A stretch of 64,000 nucleotides of DNA from Streptomyces sp. NRRL S-1022 (GTDB taxonomy: Bacteria; Actinomycetota; Actinomycetes; Streptomycetales; Streptomycetaceae). The notes beneath the pieces were generated by a model that did not search any database, was not told the DNA's origin, and worked only from the letters and a program-made list of their open reading frames with translations. The stretch is from assembly GCF_000720135.1 (NCBI RefSeq), contig NZ_JOIU01000016.1:62001-126000 (forward strand), in the 5' to 3' direction. The position numbers were made by a program, and so were the translations under genes. Positions 35,373-44,760 of this stretch are shown piece after piece (position 1 is the first letter of the stretch; each line of letters starts with the position of its first letter).

Positions 35373-35885
35373 GTGGCCGAGACCACTGCCGAGCAGCCGA
35401 TCGAAGAGATCGACATCGAGAGCTACACCACCGAGTCCGAGGTCCCCGTCGAGGGCGAGTACACCTCGGAGTCCATGGCCTCCCGCTTCGGCGAGCCCCA
35501 GCCGGCCGCCGGCCTGGGCCGCCGCAAGAACGCCATCGCCCGCGTCCGGATCGTCCCGGGCACCGGCAAGTGGAAGATCAACGGTCGCACCCTCGAGGAC
35601 TACTTCCCGAACAAGGTGCACCAGCAGGAAGTGAACGAGCCCTTCAAGGTGCTCGAACTCGAGGGCCGCTACGACGTCATCGCCCGCATCGCCGGTGGCG
35701 GTGTCTCCGGCCAGGCCGGTGCGCTCCGTCTCGGTGTCGCCCGTGCGCTGAACGAGGCCGACGTCGACAACAACCGCGGCCCGCTGAAGAAGGCCGGCTT
35801 CCTGCGCCGCGACGACCGCGCGGTCGAGCGGAAGAAGGCCGGTCTGAAGAAGGCCCGCAAGGCTCCGCAGTACAGCAAGCGCTAA
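35373..35885 (+). CDS. rpsI: 30S ribosomal protein S9 with acidic N-terminal extension
   Basis: 170 residues from GTG 35373 with GAGGAG upstream, against about 130 in E. coli. The first ~45 residues are an acidic Glu/Thr-rich extension ([18 protein letters not shown]). The core starts [19 protein letters not shown] and ends [11 protein letters not shown], whose tail reaches the P site. The extension is common in actinobacteria. A terminator follows 24 bases after the stop. Confidence 0.97.
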   Translation: MAETTAEQPIEEIDIESYTTESEVPVEGEYTSESMASRFGEPQPAAGLGRRKNAIARVRIVPGTGKWKINGRTLEDYFPNKVHQQEVNEPFKVLELEGRYDVIARIAGGGVSGQAGALRLGVARALNEADVDNNRGPLKKAGFLRRDDRAVERKKAGLKKARKAPQYSKR

Positions 35886-35909
35886 TCAAGAGCTGCCTGC
35901 TCGTACTCC

Positions 35910-35950
35910 GAACGCCCCGGCGGCACGCCACATGTGCCCCCGGGGCGTTC
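35910..35950 (+). terminator. Terminator after rpsI
   Basis: Arms GAACGCCCCGG and CCGGGGCGTTC (11 bp) with an inner GGCAC/GTGCC extension. It ends the rplM-rpsI operon just before the glmM promoter; TATAAC at 35971-35976 may be the glmM -10. Confidence 0.75.
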
Positions 35951-36041
35951 GCTTATCCGAGCCAAGGGCGTATAACGACACAAGACGCTCAAAGGCTTGT
36001 GTGATCGCATGCTTCCTCGTCATGTTTCCCCGGGAGGACAA

Positions 36042-37400
36042 GTGGGACGACTCTTCGGCACGGACGGCGTGCGCGGTGTCGCCAACGCGGATCTGACGGC
36101 CGAGATGGCGCTCGGCCTCTCCGTCGCCGCGGCGCACGTGCTGGCCGAGGCGGGCACCTTCGAGGGCCACAAGCCGACGGCGGTGGTCGGACGGGACCCG
36201 CGCGCGTCCGGGGAGTTCCTGGAGGCGGCCGTGGTCGCCGGCCTGGCGAGCGCGGGCGTGGACGTGCTGAGCGTCGGCGTGCTGCCGACGCCCGCGGTGG
36301 CGCACCTGACCGGCGCGCTCGGCGCCGACCTCGGTGTGATGCTCTCCGCCAGCCACAACGCCATGCCGGACAACGGCATCAAGTTCTTCGCCCGCGGCGG
36401 CCACAAACTCGCCGACGAGCTGGAGGACCGGATCGAGGCGGTCTACGACGCGCACCGGCACGGTGAGCCCTGGGAGCGGCCGACGGGCGCCGGGGTGGGC
36501 CGCGTACGGTCGTACGACGAGGGCTTCGAGCAGTACATCGCCCACCTGCTGTCGGTCCTGCCCAACCGGCTCGACGGACTGAAGATCGTCCTGGACGAAG
36601 CGCACGGCGCGGCCTCGGGGGTCTCGCCGGAGGCGTTCGCCCGGGCCGGTGCCCAGGTCGTCACGATCGGCGCCGAGCCGGACGGCCTCAACATCAACGA
36701 CGGCTGCGGCTCGACCCACCTGGACCAGCTCAAGGCCGCGGTCCTGGAGCACGGCGCGGACCTCGGCATCGCGCACGACGGCGACGCCGACCGCTGCCTG
36801 GCCGTGGACCACACCGGCGAGGAGGTCGACGGCGACCAGATCCTCGCCGTGCTCGCGCTGGCGATGCGGGAGCGTTCCGCACTGCGCTCCGACACCGTCG
36901 TCGCGACCGTGATGTCCAACCTCGGCTTCAAGCTGGCCATGGAGCGCGAGGGCATCCGGCTCGTGCAGACCGCCGTCGGCGACCGGTACGTCCTGGAGGA
37001 GATGAAGGAGCACGGCTACGCCCTCGGCGGCGAGCAGTCCGGGCACGTCATCATCCTCGACCACGCGACCACCGGGGACGGCACGCTGACCGGCCTGCTG
37101 CTGGCGGCGCGGATCGCCGGGACCGGCCGTACGCTGCGGGAGCTGGTCTCCGTCATGGAGCGGCTGCCGCAGGTCCTCATCAACGTTCCCGATGTCGACA
37201 GGTCCCGGGTGAGGACGTCCGCCGACGTCGCCGCCGCCGTGGCCGAGGCCGAGAAGGAGCTGGGGGCCACGGGGCGGGTGCTGCTGCGGCCCTCCGGTAC
37301 GGAGCCGCTGGTCCGGGTCATGGTCGAGGCCGCGGACATCGAGCAGGCCCGGGCGGTCGCCGGGCGGCTGGCCGACGCCGTGAAGTCCGCACTGGGCTGA
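36042..37400 (+). CDS. glmM: Phosphoglucosamine mutase
   Basis: 452 residues from GTG 36042 with GGGAGGA upstream; an earlier in-frame start at 35997 is less likely. It converts glucosamine-6-P to glucosamine-1-P on the way to UDP-GlcNAc. The start [12 protein letters not shown], the phosphoserine loop SASHN (Ser104), the metal-binding DGDADR and the sugar-binding GEQSGH are all present, plus [12 protein letters not shown] at the C-terminus. glmS, the previous pathway step, lies about 2 kb downstream. Confidence 0.98.
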   Translation: MGRLFGTDGVRGVANADLTAEMALGLSVAAAHVLAEAGTFEGHKPTAVVGRDPRASGEFLEAAVVAGLASAGVDVLSVGVLPTPAVAHLTGALGADLGVMLSASHNAMPDNGIKFFARGGHKLADELEDRIEAVYDAHRHGEPWERPTGAGVGRVRSYDEGFEQYIAHLLSVLPNRLDGLKIVLDEAHGAASGVSPEAFARAGAQVVTIGAEPDGLNINDGCGSTHLDQLKAAVLEHGADLGIAHDGDADRCLAVDHTGEEVDGDQILAVLALAMRERSALRSDTVVATVMSNLGFKLAMEREGIRLVQTAVGDRYVLEEMKEHGYALGGEQSGHVIILDHATTGDGTLTGLLLAARIAGTGRTLRELVSVMERLPQVLINVPDVDRSRVRTSADVAAAVAEAEKELGATGRVLLRPSGTEPLVRVMVEAADIEQARAVAGRLADAVKSALG

Positions 37401-37417
37401 GGTCCGAAACCTCAGCC
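37395..37417. terminator. Shared convergent terminator containing both stop codons
   Basis: A perfect 9-bp palindrome, arms GGCTGAGGT and ACCTCAGCC with a CCGAA loop. The TGA of glmM lies in the left arm and the TGA of the opposing DUF389 gene in the right arm, so each stop codon pairs with the other. It should work in both directions. Confidence 0.7.
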
Positions 37418-38344
37418 GTGACGTTCCCTCTGCCTGGCCCAGAAGTACTTCTGTGCCAGCAGGGTGAGCGTTCCCGCCAGGATGATGCCCAGCAGGTTCA
37501 GCAGGAGCTGGACCGTCGAGCCGCTGGTCTGGGACGTGTCGCCGTAGGCCAGCGCGACCGCCGCGTTGGCCGCGGCCGGGACCGTGGTCACCGAGATGGC
37601 CACGCCCACCAGGGCGCCCGACTTGGCCGAGGTCAGGGACAGTGTCCCGGCGGTCCCGGCGAGCACGGCCACGACGAACGAGAACCAGTCCGGGGCGTAG
37701 ATGAACCCGGTGTTCGGCCGGTCGGCCTCCAACCGCGCCTTGCTGAACAGGCCCACCGCGTCCATCAGCAGGCCGAACCCCGAGGTCACGGCCATCGCGA
37801 CCGCGAAGCCCACCAGCAGCGCGATAGTTGAGCGCCAGGCCAGGCGCGGCCGGCGCCGGACCACGGCCGTGCAGATGCCGGCGAGCGGCCCGAACTCCGG
37901 TCCCACCGCCATCGCGCCCACGATCAGGATCGCGTTGTCCAGCACCACACCGCAGGCCGCGATCATCGTGGCCAGGGTGATGAACGCCACATAGGTGAAC
38001 GACAGCGTCGACTCCTCGTGGGTGGCCTCGGTCAGCCCCTCCCACAGCACCGCGTCCGCGCCCTCGCCCGGCGCCCGGGCCTCGGCCTCGTCGGCGCGCC
38101 GGGACAGCGAGAGGTCGATGGTCTCGACGGCGATCGATCCGGTGCCGTCCAGGCCGAGCCGCCGCAGCCCGGCGATGAGTTCGTCGGCCGCCTCGCGGGC
38201 CACGTCGCACAGGACGAGGTCGCCGGCGGGGTCGCGGGCGGCGCCCGGCAGGACGACGAGGTGGGTGGTACCGACCGTCTTGTCGATCAGACGGACCACC
38301 TCGTCGGTCCGCTCCGCCGGGGTGATCAGGCGCAGATGCAGCAT
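37412..38344 (-). CDS. DUF389 membrane protein
   Basis: 310 residues starting MLHLRLITPAERTDEVV; an in-frame ATG three codons upstream is possible. The N-terminal ~100 residues form a soluble alpha/beta domain resembling the region before DUF389. About six TM helices follow (for example YVAFITLATMIAACGVVLDN, LVGFAVAMAVTSGFGLLMDA, LLLNLLGIILAGTLTLLAQ). VGAMAVGPEFGPL is the family hallmark. Transport or sensing roles have been suggested for the family, but none is established. It is convergent with glmM, and coaA lies just upstream on the same strand. Confidence 0.88.
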   Translation of the reverse strand: MLHLRLITPAERTDEVVRLIDKTVGTTHLVVLPGAARDPAGDLVLCDVAREAADELIAGLRRLGLDGTGSIAVETIDLSLSRRADEAEARAPGEGADAVLWEGLTEATHEESTLSFTYVAFITLATMIAACGVVLDNAILIVGAMAVGPEFGPLAGICTAVVRRRPRLAWRSTIALLVGFAVAMAVTSGFGLLMDAVGLFSKARLEADRPNTGFIYAPDWFSFVVAVLAGTAGTLSLTSAKSGALVGVAISVTTVPAAANAAVALAYGDTSQTSGSTVQLLLNLLGIILAGTLTLLAQKYFWARQRERHG

Positions 38345-38366
38345 GGCGCCCATCCAACAGGGTCGG

Positions 38367-39356
38367 CTACAGCTTGCGCAGCCGCAGGCGCTGCACCTTG
38401 TGGTCCGGGCCCTTGCGCAGGATGAGGGTGGCCCGGCCGCGGGTCGGGGCGATGTTCTCCACCAGGTTGGGCTTGTTGATGGTCCGCCACAGCGTGCGGG
38501 CGTAGTCGAGGGCCTCCTCCTCGGACACCTGGGTGTACTTGCGGAAGTACGAGTTCGGGTTCTGGAAGGCGGTCTGGCGCAGCTTCCTGAAGCGGCTGAG
38601 GTACCAGCGCTCGATGTCCTCGGCGCCGGCGTCGACGTACACGCTGAAGTCGAAGTAGTCGGCGAGACCGACCCGGGTGCGGCCGTCCTTGCCGGGCAGG
38701 GCGGGCTGGAGGACGTTCAGGCCCTCCACGATCAGGATGTCCGGGCGGCGGACGGTGAGCTTCTCGTCCGGGACGATGTCGTAGATGAGGTGGGAGTAGA
38801 CCGGCGCGGACACCTCGCCCTTGCCGGCCTTGATGTCGGCGACGAAGCGGGTCAGGGCGCGGCGGTCGTAGGACTCGGGGAAGCCCTTCCGGGACATCAG
38901 GCCGCGGGCCTCCAGCTCCCGGGTGGGCAGCAGGAAGCCGTCCGTCGTGACCAGTTCCACGCGCGGGTGCTCGGGCCAGCGGGAGAGCAGGGCCCTCAGC
39001 AGCCGGGCCACCGTGGACTTGCCCACGGCCACGGAGCCGGCGACCCCTATGACGAACGGGGTGCCCGACTGGGAGCCCTTTTCGCCCAGGAACGTGTTCA
39101 GCGCGCCCCTGAGGCCGTCGGTGGCGCCGACGTAGAGGTTGAGGAGCCGGGAGAGCGGGAGGTAGATGTCCCGTACCTCGTCCAGGTCGATGACGTCGCC
39201 GAGACCACGGAGCTTCTCCACCTCCTCGGCGGTGAGCGGCAGTGGTGTCTTGTCGCGCAGCGCGCTCCACTCGGCGCGGGTGAGATCGACGTAGGGAGTC
39301 GCCTCCGGCCTGTGCCGGTGGGCGCTCCGGGGCATCGAGGAGACCGGTGAGATCAC
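38367..39356 (-). CDS. coaA: Pantothenate kinase, type I
   Basis: 329 residues from GTG 39356; ATG seven codons later is an alternative. It phosphorylates pantothenate, the first committed step of CoA synthesis. The Walker A motif [12 protein letters not shown] sits at 104-115 with Lys113. Further motifs are [18 protein letters not shown] and [12 protein letters not shown]. It feeds the pathway that supplies AcpS (42726) with CoA. A separate promoter is likely because glmS diverges 155 bases away. Confidence 0.97.
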   Translation of the reverse strand: MISPVSSMPRSAHRHRPEATPYVDLTRAEWSALRDKTPLPLTAEEVEKLRGLGDVIDLDEVRDIYLPLSRLLNLYVGATDGLRGALNTFLGEKGSQSGTPFVIGVAGSVAVGKSTVARLLRALLSRWPEHPRVELVTTDGFLLPTRELEARGLMSRKGFPESYDRRALTRFVADIKAGKGEVSAPVYSHLIYDIVPDEKLTVRRPDILIVEGLNVLQPALPGKDGRTRVGLADYFDFSVYVDAGAEDIERWYLSRFRKLRQTAFQNPNSYFRKYTQVSEEEALDYARTLWRTINKPNLVENIAPTRGRATLILRKGPDHKVQRLRLRKL

Positions 39357-39497
39357 AGTCCATTGTTAACGGAGTTTGAACGGGCCGGCGGGTGGGGTCC
39401 GTCACGCGCGCGGCCCGGCTCCGTCAGGGCCTTCGTACGGTGGTGGGAATTTCCGAATCCGGGCAGCCGAAGGCCTTTTCTGATCGTCGTGGGACCG

Positions 39498-39510
39498 TAG
39501 GCTGCCGCTC
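39498..39510 (+). promoter_or_regulatory. -10 element for a leaderless glmS transcript
   Basis: TAGGCT (39498-39503) ends seven bases before the glmS ATG, so transcription should start at or next to the start codon. There is no Shine-Dalgarno sequence. The -35 is weak (CTTTTC, spacer about 17). Confidence 0.6.
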
Positions 39511-41358
39511 ATGTGCGGAATCGTGGGATACGTAGGGTCACAGTCGGCACTCGACGTCGTGACGGCCGGACTGAAGCGGCTGGAGTACCGGGGGTACGAC
39601 TCGGCCGGTGTCGCCGTGCTGGCGGACGGCGGGCTGGCCGCCGCCAAGAAGGCCGGGAAGCTGGTCAACCTGGAGAAGGAGCTGGTCGACCGGCCGCTGC
39701 CGGCCGGCTCGACCGGCATCGGCCACACGCGCTGGGCCACCCACGGCGGTCCCACGGACGGCAACGCGCACCCGCACCTGGACAACGCGGGCCGCGTCGC
39801 CGTGGTCCACAACGGCATCATCGAGAACTTCGCGCTCCTGCGCGCGGAACTGGCCGAGCGCGGCCACGAGCTGACCTCCGAGACGGACACCGAGGTCGTC
39901 GCCCACCTGCTCGCCGAGGAGTTCTCCTCCTGCGCCGACCTGGCCGAGGCGATGCGGCTGGTGTGCCGGCGGCTGGAGGGCGCGTTCACGCTGGTCGCGG
40001 TGCACGCCGACGAGCCGGACGTGGTGGTCGGCGCCCGCCGCAACTCGCCGCTGGTGGTGGGCGTGGGGGAGGGCGAGGCGTTCCTGGCCTCCGACGTCGC
40101 CGCGTTCATCGAGCACACGCGGTCGGCGATCGAGCTGGGCCAGGACCAGGTGGTGGAGCTGCGCCGGGACGGCGTCACCGTGACGGGCTTCGACGGCCGC
40201 CCGGCCGAGGTCCACTCCTACCACGTGGACTGGGACGCCTCCGCCGCCGAGAAGGGCGGTTACGACTACTTCATGCTCAAGGAGATCGCCGAGCAGCCGA
40301 AGGCGGTCGCCGACACCCTCCTCGGCCGCATCGACCCGTCCGGCTCGCTCACCCTGGACGAGGTGCGGATCAGCCCCTCCGAACTGCGCGAGATCGACAA
40401 GGTCGTCATCGTCGCCTGCGGTACGGCCTTCCACGCCGGCCTGATCGCCAAGTACGCCATCGAGCACTGGACACGGATCCCCTGCGAGGTGGAGCTGGCC
40501 AGCGAGTTCCGCTACCGGGACCCGATCCTGGACGGGCGCTCGCTGGTGATCGCCATCTCCCAGTCCGGCGAGACGATGGACACCCTGATGGCGCTCCGGC
40601 ACGCCCGCGAGCAGGGTTCCAAGGTGCTGGCGATCTGCAACACCAACGGCTCGACGATCCCCCGCGAGTCCGACGCGGTGCTGTACACGCACGCGGGCCC
40701 CGAGGTCGCGGTCGCCTCGACCAAGGCGTTCCTCACCCAGCTGGTCGCCTGCTACCTGGTCGCCCTGTACCTGGGCCAGGTGCGCGGCACCAAGTGGGGC
40801 GACGAGATCCAGGCCGTGATCAAGGACCTGTCCCGGATCTCGGAGGAGGTCGAGCGGGTCCTGGAGACCATGGAGCCGGTACGGGCGCTGGCGCGCACCC
40901 TGGCCTCGAAGGACACCGTGCTCTTCCTCGGCCGGCACGTGGGCTACCCGGTGGCCCTGGAAGGCGCGCTCAAGCTGAAGGAACTGGCGTACATGCACGC
41001 CGAGGGCTTCGCCGCGGGCGAGCTGAAGCACGGTCCGATCGCGCTGATCGAGGAGGACGTGCCGGTGGTCGTCGTCGTACCGTCCCCGCGGGGCCGGTCG
41101 GTCATCCACGACAAGATCGTGTCCAACATCCAGGAGATCCGGGCCCGGGGCGCGCGCACCATCGTGATCGCGGAGGAGGGCGACGAGACGGTGGTCCCGT
41201 ACGCCGACCACCTGATCCGGATCCCGGCCACCCCGACGCTGCTCCAGCCGCTGGTCGCGACGGTCCCGCTCCAGGTCTTCGCGTGCGAGCTGGCGACGGC
41301 GCGCGGCAACGAGGTGGACCAGCCGAGGAACCTGGCCAAGTCGGTCACGGTGGAATGA
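39511..41358 (+). CDS. glmS: Glucosamine-6-phosphate synthase (isomerising)
   Basis: 615 residues. It makes glucosamine-6-P from fructose-6-P and glutamine, feeding GlmM. Cys2 (after Met removal, the catalytic N-terminal Cys) starts the glutaminase domain MCGIVGYVG, with RWATHGGPTDGNAHPH and VHNGIIENF. Two SIS domains follow (VACGTAFHAG, ISQSGETMDT, LKELAYMHAEGFAAGELKHGPIAL), ending in the required DQPRNLAKSVTVE. No glmS ribozyme is seen: the transcript seems leaderless. Confidence 0.99.
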   Translation: MCGIVGYVGSQSALDVVTAGLKRLEYRGYDSAGVAVLADGGLAAAKKAGKLVNLEKELVDRPLPAGSTGIGHTRWATHGGPTDGNAHPHLDNAGRVAVVHNGIIENFALLRAELAERGHELTSETDTEVVAHLLAEEFSSCADLAEAMRLVCRRLEGAFTLVAVHADEPDVVVGARRNSPLVVGVGEGEAFLASDVAAFIEHTRSAIELGQDQVVELRRDGVTVTGFDGRPAEVHSYHVDWDASAAEKGGYDYFMLKEIAEQPKAVADTLLGRIDPSGSLTLDEVRISPSELREIDKVVIVACGTAFHAGLIAKYAIEHWTRIPCEVELASEFRYRDPILDGRSLVIAISQSGETMDTLMALRHAREQGSKVLAICNTNGSTIPRESDAVLYTHAGPEVAVASTKAFLTQLVACYLVALYLGQVRGTKWGDEIQAVIKDLSRISEEVERVLETMEPVRALARTLASKDTVLFLGRHVGYPVALEGALKLKELAYMHAEGFAAGELKHGPIALIEEDVPVVVVVPSPRGRSVIHDKIVSNIQEIRARGARTIVIAEEGDETVVPYADHLIRIPATPTLLQPLVATVPLQVFACELATARGNEVDQPRNLAKSVTVE

Positions 41359-41364
41359 GCGGGA

Positions 41365-41393
41365 GGGGCGGACGGCCGGCTGCCGTTCGCCCC
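41365..41393. terminator. Terminator between glmS and the convergent secreted-protein gene
   Basis: Arms GGGGCGGACGGC and GCCGTTCGCCCC (12 bp, one G-U pair) with a CGGCT loop, seven bases after the glmS stop and 20 bases from the end of the opposite gene. Confidence 0.65.
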
Positions 41394-41412
41394 CCGCACC
41401 CTGTTCGGGCGA

Positions 41413-41763
41413 TCACCAGTTGATGCAGGTCTTCGGCACCCAGCCGGTCTTCTTGTCGCCGCCGTAGTACCACAGGTTGCTCTTCTTGCCGCAGGCCGTG
41501 TACGAGCCGCCCTTGTAGGCCTTGCCGTCGTTGCAGACGGAGCCCTTCTTGCCCTTGCCCCAGATGCCGACGGCCGTGGCGGACGTCTTGGGCGAGGTGC
41601 GGACGTTGACGGTCTGCTTGGCCTTGACGTTGATGATCGCCTTGCTGCAGTCCCTCGGCAGGGTGGCCGCGGAAGCGGTGCCGGCGGTGGCGACGGCGCC
41701 GGTGAGGGCCGTACCGATCAGGGCCGCGGTGGTGAGCGCGGTGCCCAGAGACTTCAACTTCAC
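41413..41763 (-). CDS. Small secreted SH3-like protein
   Basis: 116 residues from GTG at 41763, chosen for its GGGAGGACG ribosome-binding site and the signal peptide it gives (VKLKSLGTALTTAALIG..., cleavage near ASA-AT at about residue 32). The mature ~84 residues contain four Cys and an NVRTSPKTSATAVGIWGKG segment typical of bacterial SH3 (wall-associating) domains, ending GWVPKTCINW. It probably binds cell wall or stays as a small extracellular protein. It lies convergent with glmS, which may be coincidental. Confidence 0.75.
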   Translation of the reverse strand: MKLKSLGTALTTAALIGTALTGAVATAGTASAATLPRDCSKAIINVKAKQTVNVRTSPKTSATAVGIWGKGKKGSVCNDGKAYKGGSYTACGKKSNLWYYGGDKKTGWVPKTCINW

Positions 41764-41867
41764 TACTTCGTCCTCCCGTTGTGGTGCGAGGCGCCCGTCC
41801 GCGGACGGAGCGCCGATCGCCGGGAACATTACGGGAGCGGCGAACCCGGCCGGTCCCGGGGGTGTGT

Positions 41868-42650
41868 TCAGTGCACGGAGAAGCCGCCGTCCACGTGGAT
41901 CGACTGGCCCGTGACGTAGGCGGAGGCGCGGCTCGCCAGGAACACCGCCGCGCCCGCGAAGTCCTCGGCGAGCCCGTTGCGGCCCGTCATCGTGCGCGCG
42001 GCCAGCGCCGCCACCCGCTCCGGATCGGACGACAGCCGCCGGTTGAGCGGAGTCATCACGAAGCCCGGCACCAGCGTGTTGCAGGTGACCCCGTACGGCG
42101 ACCAGGCCTCCGCCTGGGAGCGGGCCAGGGACTCCAGCGCGCCCTTGGAGACGCCGTAGGCACCGCTGTGCACGAAGGCGCGGTGGGCCTGCTGGGAGCT
42201 GATGTGGACGATCCGCCCGAAGCCCCGCTCGGCCATGCCCGGACCGAACCGCTGCCCCAGCAGGAAGGGCGCCTCCAGGTTCACCGCCATCGTGGCGTCC
42301 CAGACGTCCTCGCCCAACTCGCCCATCGGCGGCCGGAGGTTGATCCCGGCCGAGTTGACGAGGATGTCGGGCTCGCCGAAGACGGCCGCGGCCTCCTCGG
42401 CCGCCGCGCGCACGCCCTCCCGCGACCCCAGGTCCCCGGCGACCCAGGCCGCCCGGCAGCCGTCGGCCGTCAGCTCGTCCACCGTGGCGGCCAGTTCCTC
42501 CGGCCGCCGGGCCACGACCACCACGCCCGCCCCGGCCCGGGCCAGTGCCCCCGCGACGGCCCGTCCGATACCGGAACTTCCCCCGGTCACCACGGCGGTG
42601 CGGCCGTCCAGGGAGAACAGGCCGGAGAGATACGCGTGTGACGAGATCAT
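41868..42650 (-). CDS. SDR family oxidoreductase
   Basis: 260 residues, classical short-chain dehydrogenase. The cofactor loop is TGGSSGIG (24-31), then [10 protein letters not shown], and the catalytic set Ser (HISSQ), YGVSK (Tyr, Lys). The C-terminus [18 protein letters not shown] is typical. ARRPEE after the second strand suggests NADP preference. The substrate is unknown; many such enzymes act on sugar acids or 3-oxoacyl groups. TAGGCT lies six bases before the ATG, suggesting a leaderless mRNA. It is divergent from acpS. Confidence 0.9.
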   Translation of the reverse strand: MISSHAYLSGLFSLDGRTAVVTGGSSGIGRAVAGALARAGAGVVVVARRPEELAATVDELTADGCRAAWVAGDLGSREGVRAAAEEAAAVFGEPDILVNSAGINLRPPMGELGEDVWDATMAVNLEAPFLLGQRFGPGMAERGFGRIVHISSQQAHRAFVHSGAYGVSKGALESLARSQAEAWSPYGVTCNTLVPGFVMTPLNRRLSSDPERVAALAARTMTGRNGLAEDFAGAAVFLASRASAYVTGQSIHVDGGFSVH

Positions 42651-42656
42651 GCCGGA

Positions 42657-42718
42657 AGCCTAGAGCGCGGTCCGCCGACGTGGCGTCGCCGGATCCCGTT
42701 CCGCCGGAGTCGTAGGGT
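42657..42718. promoter_or_regulatory. Divergent leaderless promoters of the SDR gene and acpS
   Basis: On the minus strand, TAGGCT (42657-42662) ends six bases before the SDR ATG. On the plus strand, TAGGGT (42713-42718) ends seven bases before the acpS ATG. Neither start has a convincing Shine-Dalgarno sequence. The two promoters share about 50 bp. Confidence 0.55.
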
Positions 42719-42725
42719 GCTCGCC

Positions 42726-43097
42726 ATGAGCATCATCGGGGTGGGCATCGACGTCGCCGAGATCGACCGGTTCCGGGCGTCCCTGGAGCGGACGCCGGGA
42801 CTGGCCGACCGGTTGTTCGTGACGCGCGAACTGCTGCTGCCCAGCGGGGAGCGGCGCGGGATCGCCTCGCTCGCGGTCCGGTTCGCCGCCAAGGAGGCGC
42901 TGGCCAAGGCGCTGGGCGCGCCGCCCGGGCTGCAGTGGACCGATGCCGAGGTGTACGTGGAGGACACCGGGCAGCCACGGCTCAGGGTGAAGGGCACGGT
43001 GGCCGCGCGCGCGGCGGAGCTGGGTGTACGGGCCTGGCACGTGTCGCTCAGCCACGACGCGGGCGTGGCCTCCGCCGTGGTGATCGCCGAGGGCTGA
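42726..43097 (+). CDS. acpS: Holo-[acyl-carrier-protein] synthase
   Basis: 123 residues. It transfers 4'-phosphopantetheine from CoA to the acyl carrier protein Ser. Motifs: [12 protein letters not shown] (metal-binding Asp), [13 protein letters not shown] (catalytic Glu/Lys helix) and [17 protein letters not shown]. Length is typical of group I PPTases. It seems transcribed from a leaderless promoter divergent to the SDR gene and is followed by nnrE/nnrD 56 bases later, a common order in actinobacteria. Confidence 0.96.
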   Translation: MSIIGVGIDVAEIDRFRASLERTPGLADRLFVTRELLLPSGERRGIASLAVRFAAKEALAKALGAPPGLQWTDAEVYVEDTGQPRLRVKGTVAARAAELGVRAWHVSLSHDAGVASAVVIAEG

Positions 43098-43140
43098 CCG
43101 GCGACGCGGCCCGCGGGTGTGGACGGTGGGGGTTGCGGGG

Positions 43141-43153
43141 CAGACTCGGTGCC
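43141..43153 (+). promoter_or_regulatory. -10 element for a leaderless nnrE/nnrD transcript
   Basis: CAGACT (43141-43146) ends seven bases before ATG 43154. There is no Shine-Dalgarno sequence. Read-through from acpS is an alternative. Confidence 0.45.
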
Positions 43154-44587
43154 ATGCGTACTGCGTACAGCGTGGAGACGGTAAGGGCGGCCGAGCGGGC
43201 GTTGCTGGCACGGCTGCCGGAGGATGCGCTGATGCAGCGGGCCGCCGCCGGGCTGGCCGCCGCCTGCGCCGAACTGCTCGGGCGGGTGTACGGCAGCCGG
43301 GTGGTGCTGCTCGTGGGCAGCGGGGACAACGGCGGGGACGCCCTGTACGCGGGGGCCCGGCTGGCCCGCCGCGGCGCCGGCGTGACGGCCGTGCTGCTGA
43401 CACCGGAACGGGCCCACGGCGGGGGACTGGCGGCCCTGCGGCGGGCGGGCGGCACGGTCGCCGCCGCCGGCTCCCCGGAGGAACCGGTCCTGCGGGCCGA
43501 CCTGGTGGTGGACGGGATCGTCGGCATCGGCGGCAAGGGCGGGCTGCGGCCGGACGCCGAGCGGCTGGCCGGGGTGGTGGCGCGGTCCGGGGCGGCGGTG
43601 GTGGCCGTGGACCTGCCCAGTGGCGTGGACGCGGACACCGGGGAAGTGCGCGGGGCCGCGCTGCGGGCCGACCTGACCGTCACCTTCGGCGCGTACAAGC
43701 CCGGACTGCTGGTGGACCCCGCGCGGGAGTACGCCGGGGTGGTGCGGTTCGTCGACATCGGGCTGGCGCCGCCGCCCGCCGCCGCCGAACTGGAGGCGCT
43801 GCAACACGCCGACGTGGCCCGGCTGTTGCCGGCGCCGGCGGCGGAGAGCGACAAGTACCGGCGGGGCGTCGTCGGGATCGCCGCGGGGTCGGAGCGGTAT
43901 CCGGGGGCGGCCGTGCTGGCGGTGTCCGGGGCGCTGCGGGGCGGGGCCGGGGCCGTCCGGTACGTCGGGCCGGCCGGGGACGCGGTCCTCGCGCGCTTCC
44001 CGGAGATCCTCGTGTCCGACGCCGGACCCGCCAGGGCCGGCCGGGTGCAGGCCTGGGTGGCCGGTCCCGGGGCCGGGGACGACGCGGGGAACGTGGCCGA
44101 GGTGCTGGAGGCCGACGTGCCGGTGCTGCTGGACGCGGACGGGCTGCGGCTGGCCGAGCGGGACACGGTACGGCGGCGTACGGCGCCGACGCTGATGACC
44201 CCGCACGCCGGGGAGGCCGCCGCGCTGCTGGGTGTGCCGCGCGAGGAGGTCGAGGGCGCCCGGCTGGCGGCGGTGCGCGAACTGGCGGCCCGCTACCGGG
44301 CGACGGTGCTGCTGAAGGGCTCGACGACGCTGGTCGCCGGGCCGGCGGGCGGGGCGGTGCGGGTCAACGCCACCGGGACGCCGTGGCTGGCCACCGCCGG
44401 GAGCGGGGACGTGCTGTCCGGGCTCGCCGGGTCCCTGCTGGCGGCGGGGCTGAGCGCGCCGGACGCGGGCAGCGTCGCCGCGTACCTGCACGGCCTGGCG
44501 GGCCGCCTCGCCGCGGCCGGCGCACCCGCGGGCGCCCATGACGTCGCGTCACACATCCCGCAGGCCTGGCGGAACGTACGGTCCTGA
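43154..44587 (+). CDS. nnrDE: Bifunctional NAD(P)H-hydrate epimerase / ADP-dependent dehydratase
   Basis: 477 residues. It repairs hydrated NAD(P)H. The N-terminal YjeF_N epimerase (about 1-215) has VLLVGSGDNGGDALYAGRL-type motif (GDNGGD) and VAVDLPSGVDADTG. The C-terminal ribokinase-like dehydratase (about 230-477) has VLLDADGLRL, MTPHAGEAAALLG, VLLKGSTTLVAGP and the catalytic TAGSGDVLSG. Both domains look complete. It lies between acpS and alr as in other actinobacteria. Confidence 0.96.
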   Translation: MRTAYSVETVRAAERALLARLPEDALMQRAAAGLAAACAELLGRVYGSRVVLLVGSGDNGGDALYAGARLARRGAGVTAVLLTPERAHGGGLAALRRAGGTVAAAGSPEEPVLRADLVVDGIVGIGGKGGLRPDAERLAGVVARSGAAVVAVDLPSGVDADTGEVRGAALRADLTVTFGAYKPGLLVDPAREYAGVVRFVDIGLAPPPAAAELEALQHADVARLLPAPAAESDKYRRGVVGIAAGSERYPGAAVLAVSGALRGGAGAVRYVGPAGDAVLARFPEILVSDAGPARAGRVQAWVAGPGAGDDAGNVAEVLEADVPVLLDADGLRLAERDTVRRRTAPTLMTPHAGEAAALLGVPREEVEGARLAAVRELAARYRATVLLKGSTTLVAGPAGGAVRVNATGTPWLATAGSGDVLSGLAGSLLAAGLSAPDAGSVAAYLHGLAGRLAAAGAPAGAHDVASHIPQAWRNVRS

Positions 44588-44745
44588 CCCACCGGGCGCG
44601 GGCCCCGCGGGGGGGGGCCCGGAGGGGCGCGGGGAACCGCGCGGGCGACCCGGGCGACGGCCCGCGGGCAGCAGCGGCGGGGCGTCCGGGCCGCTGTCCG
44701 CCGGCCCGGAGGGGGCGGTGCCCGGGGGCGGTCGGCGGCCTCTGA

Positions 44746-44760
44746 GACACTGGGGGCGCC
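44746..44760 (+). promoter_or_regulatory. -10 element for a leaderless alr transcript
   Basis: GACACT (44746-44751) ends nine bases before the alr ATG (44761). The preceding 150 bp are extremely G-rich, with a run of nine G and a hairpin-forming GGGCCCCGC stretch near 44598 that may terminate nnrE/nnrD. Confidence 0.4.

Noticed and set aside
39400..39510. A glmS ribozyme/riboswitch upstream of glmS
   Set aside because: The -10 lies seven bases before the ATG, so there is no leader to hold it, and no conserved core is visible.
44588..44760. A small gene in the G-rich gap before alr
   Set aside because: The open frames there are low-complexity Gly/Arg/Pro stretches without ribosome-binding sites. 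The region is better read as terminator and promoter.
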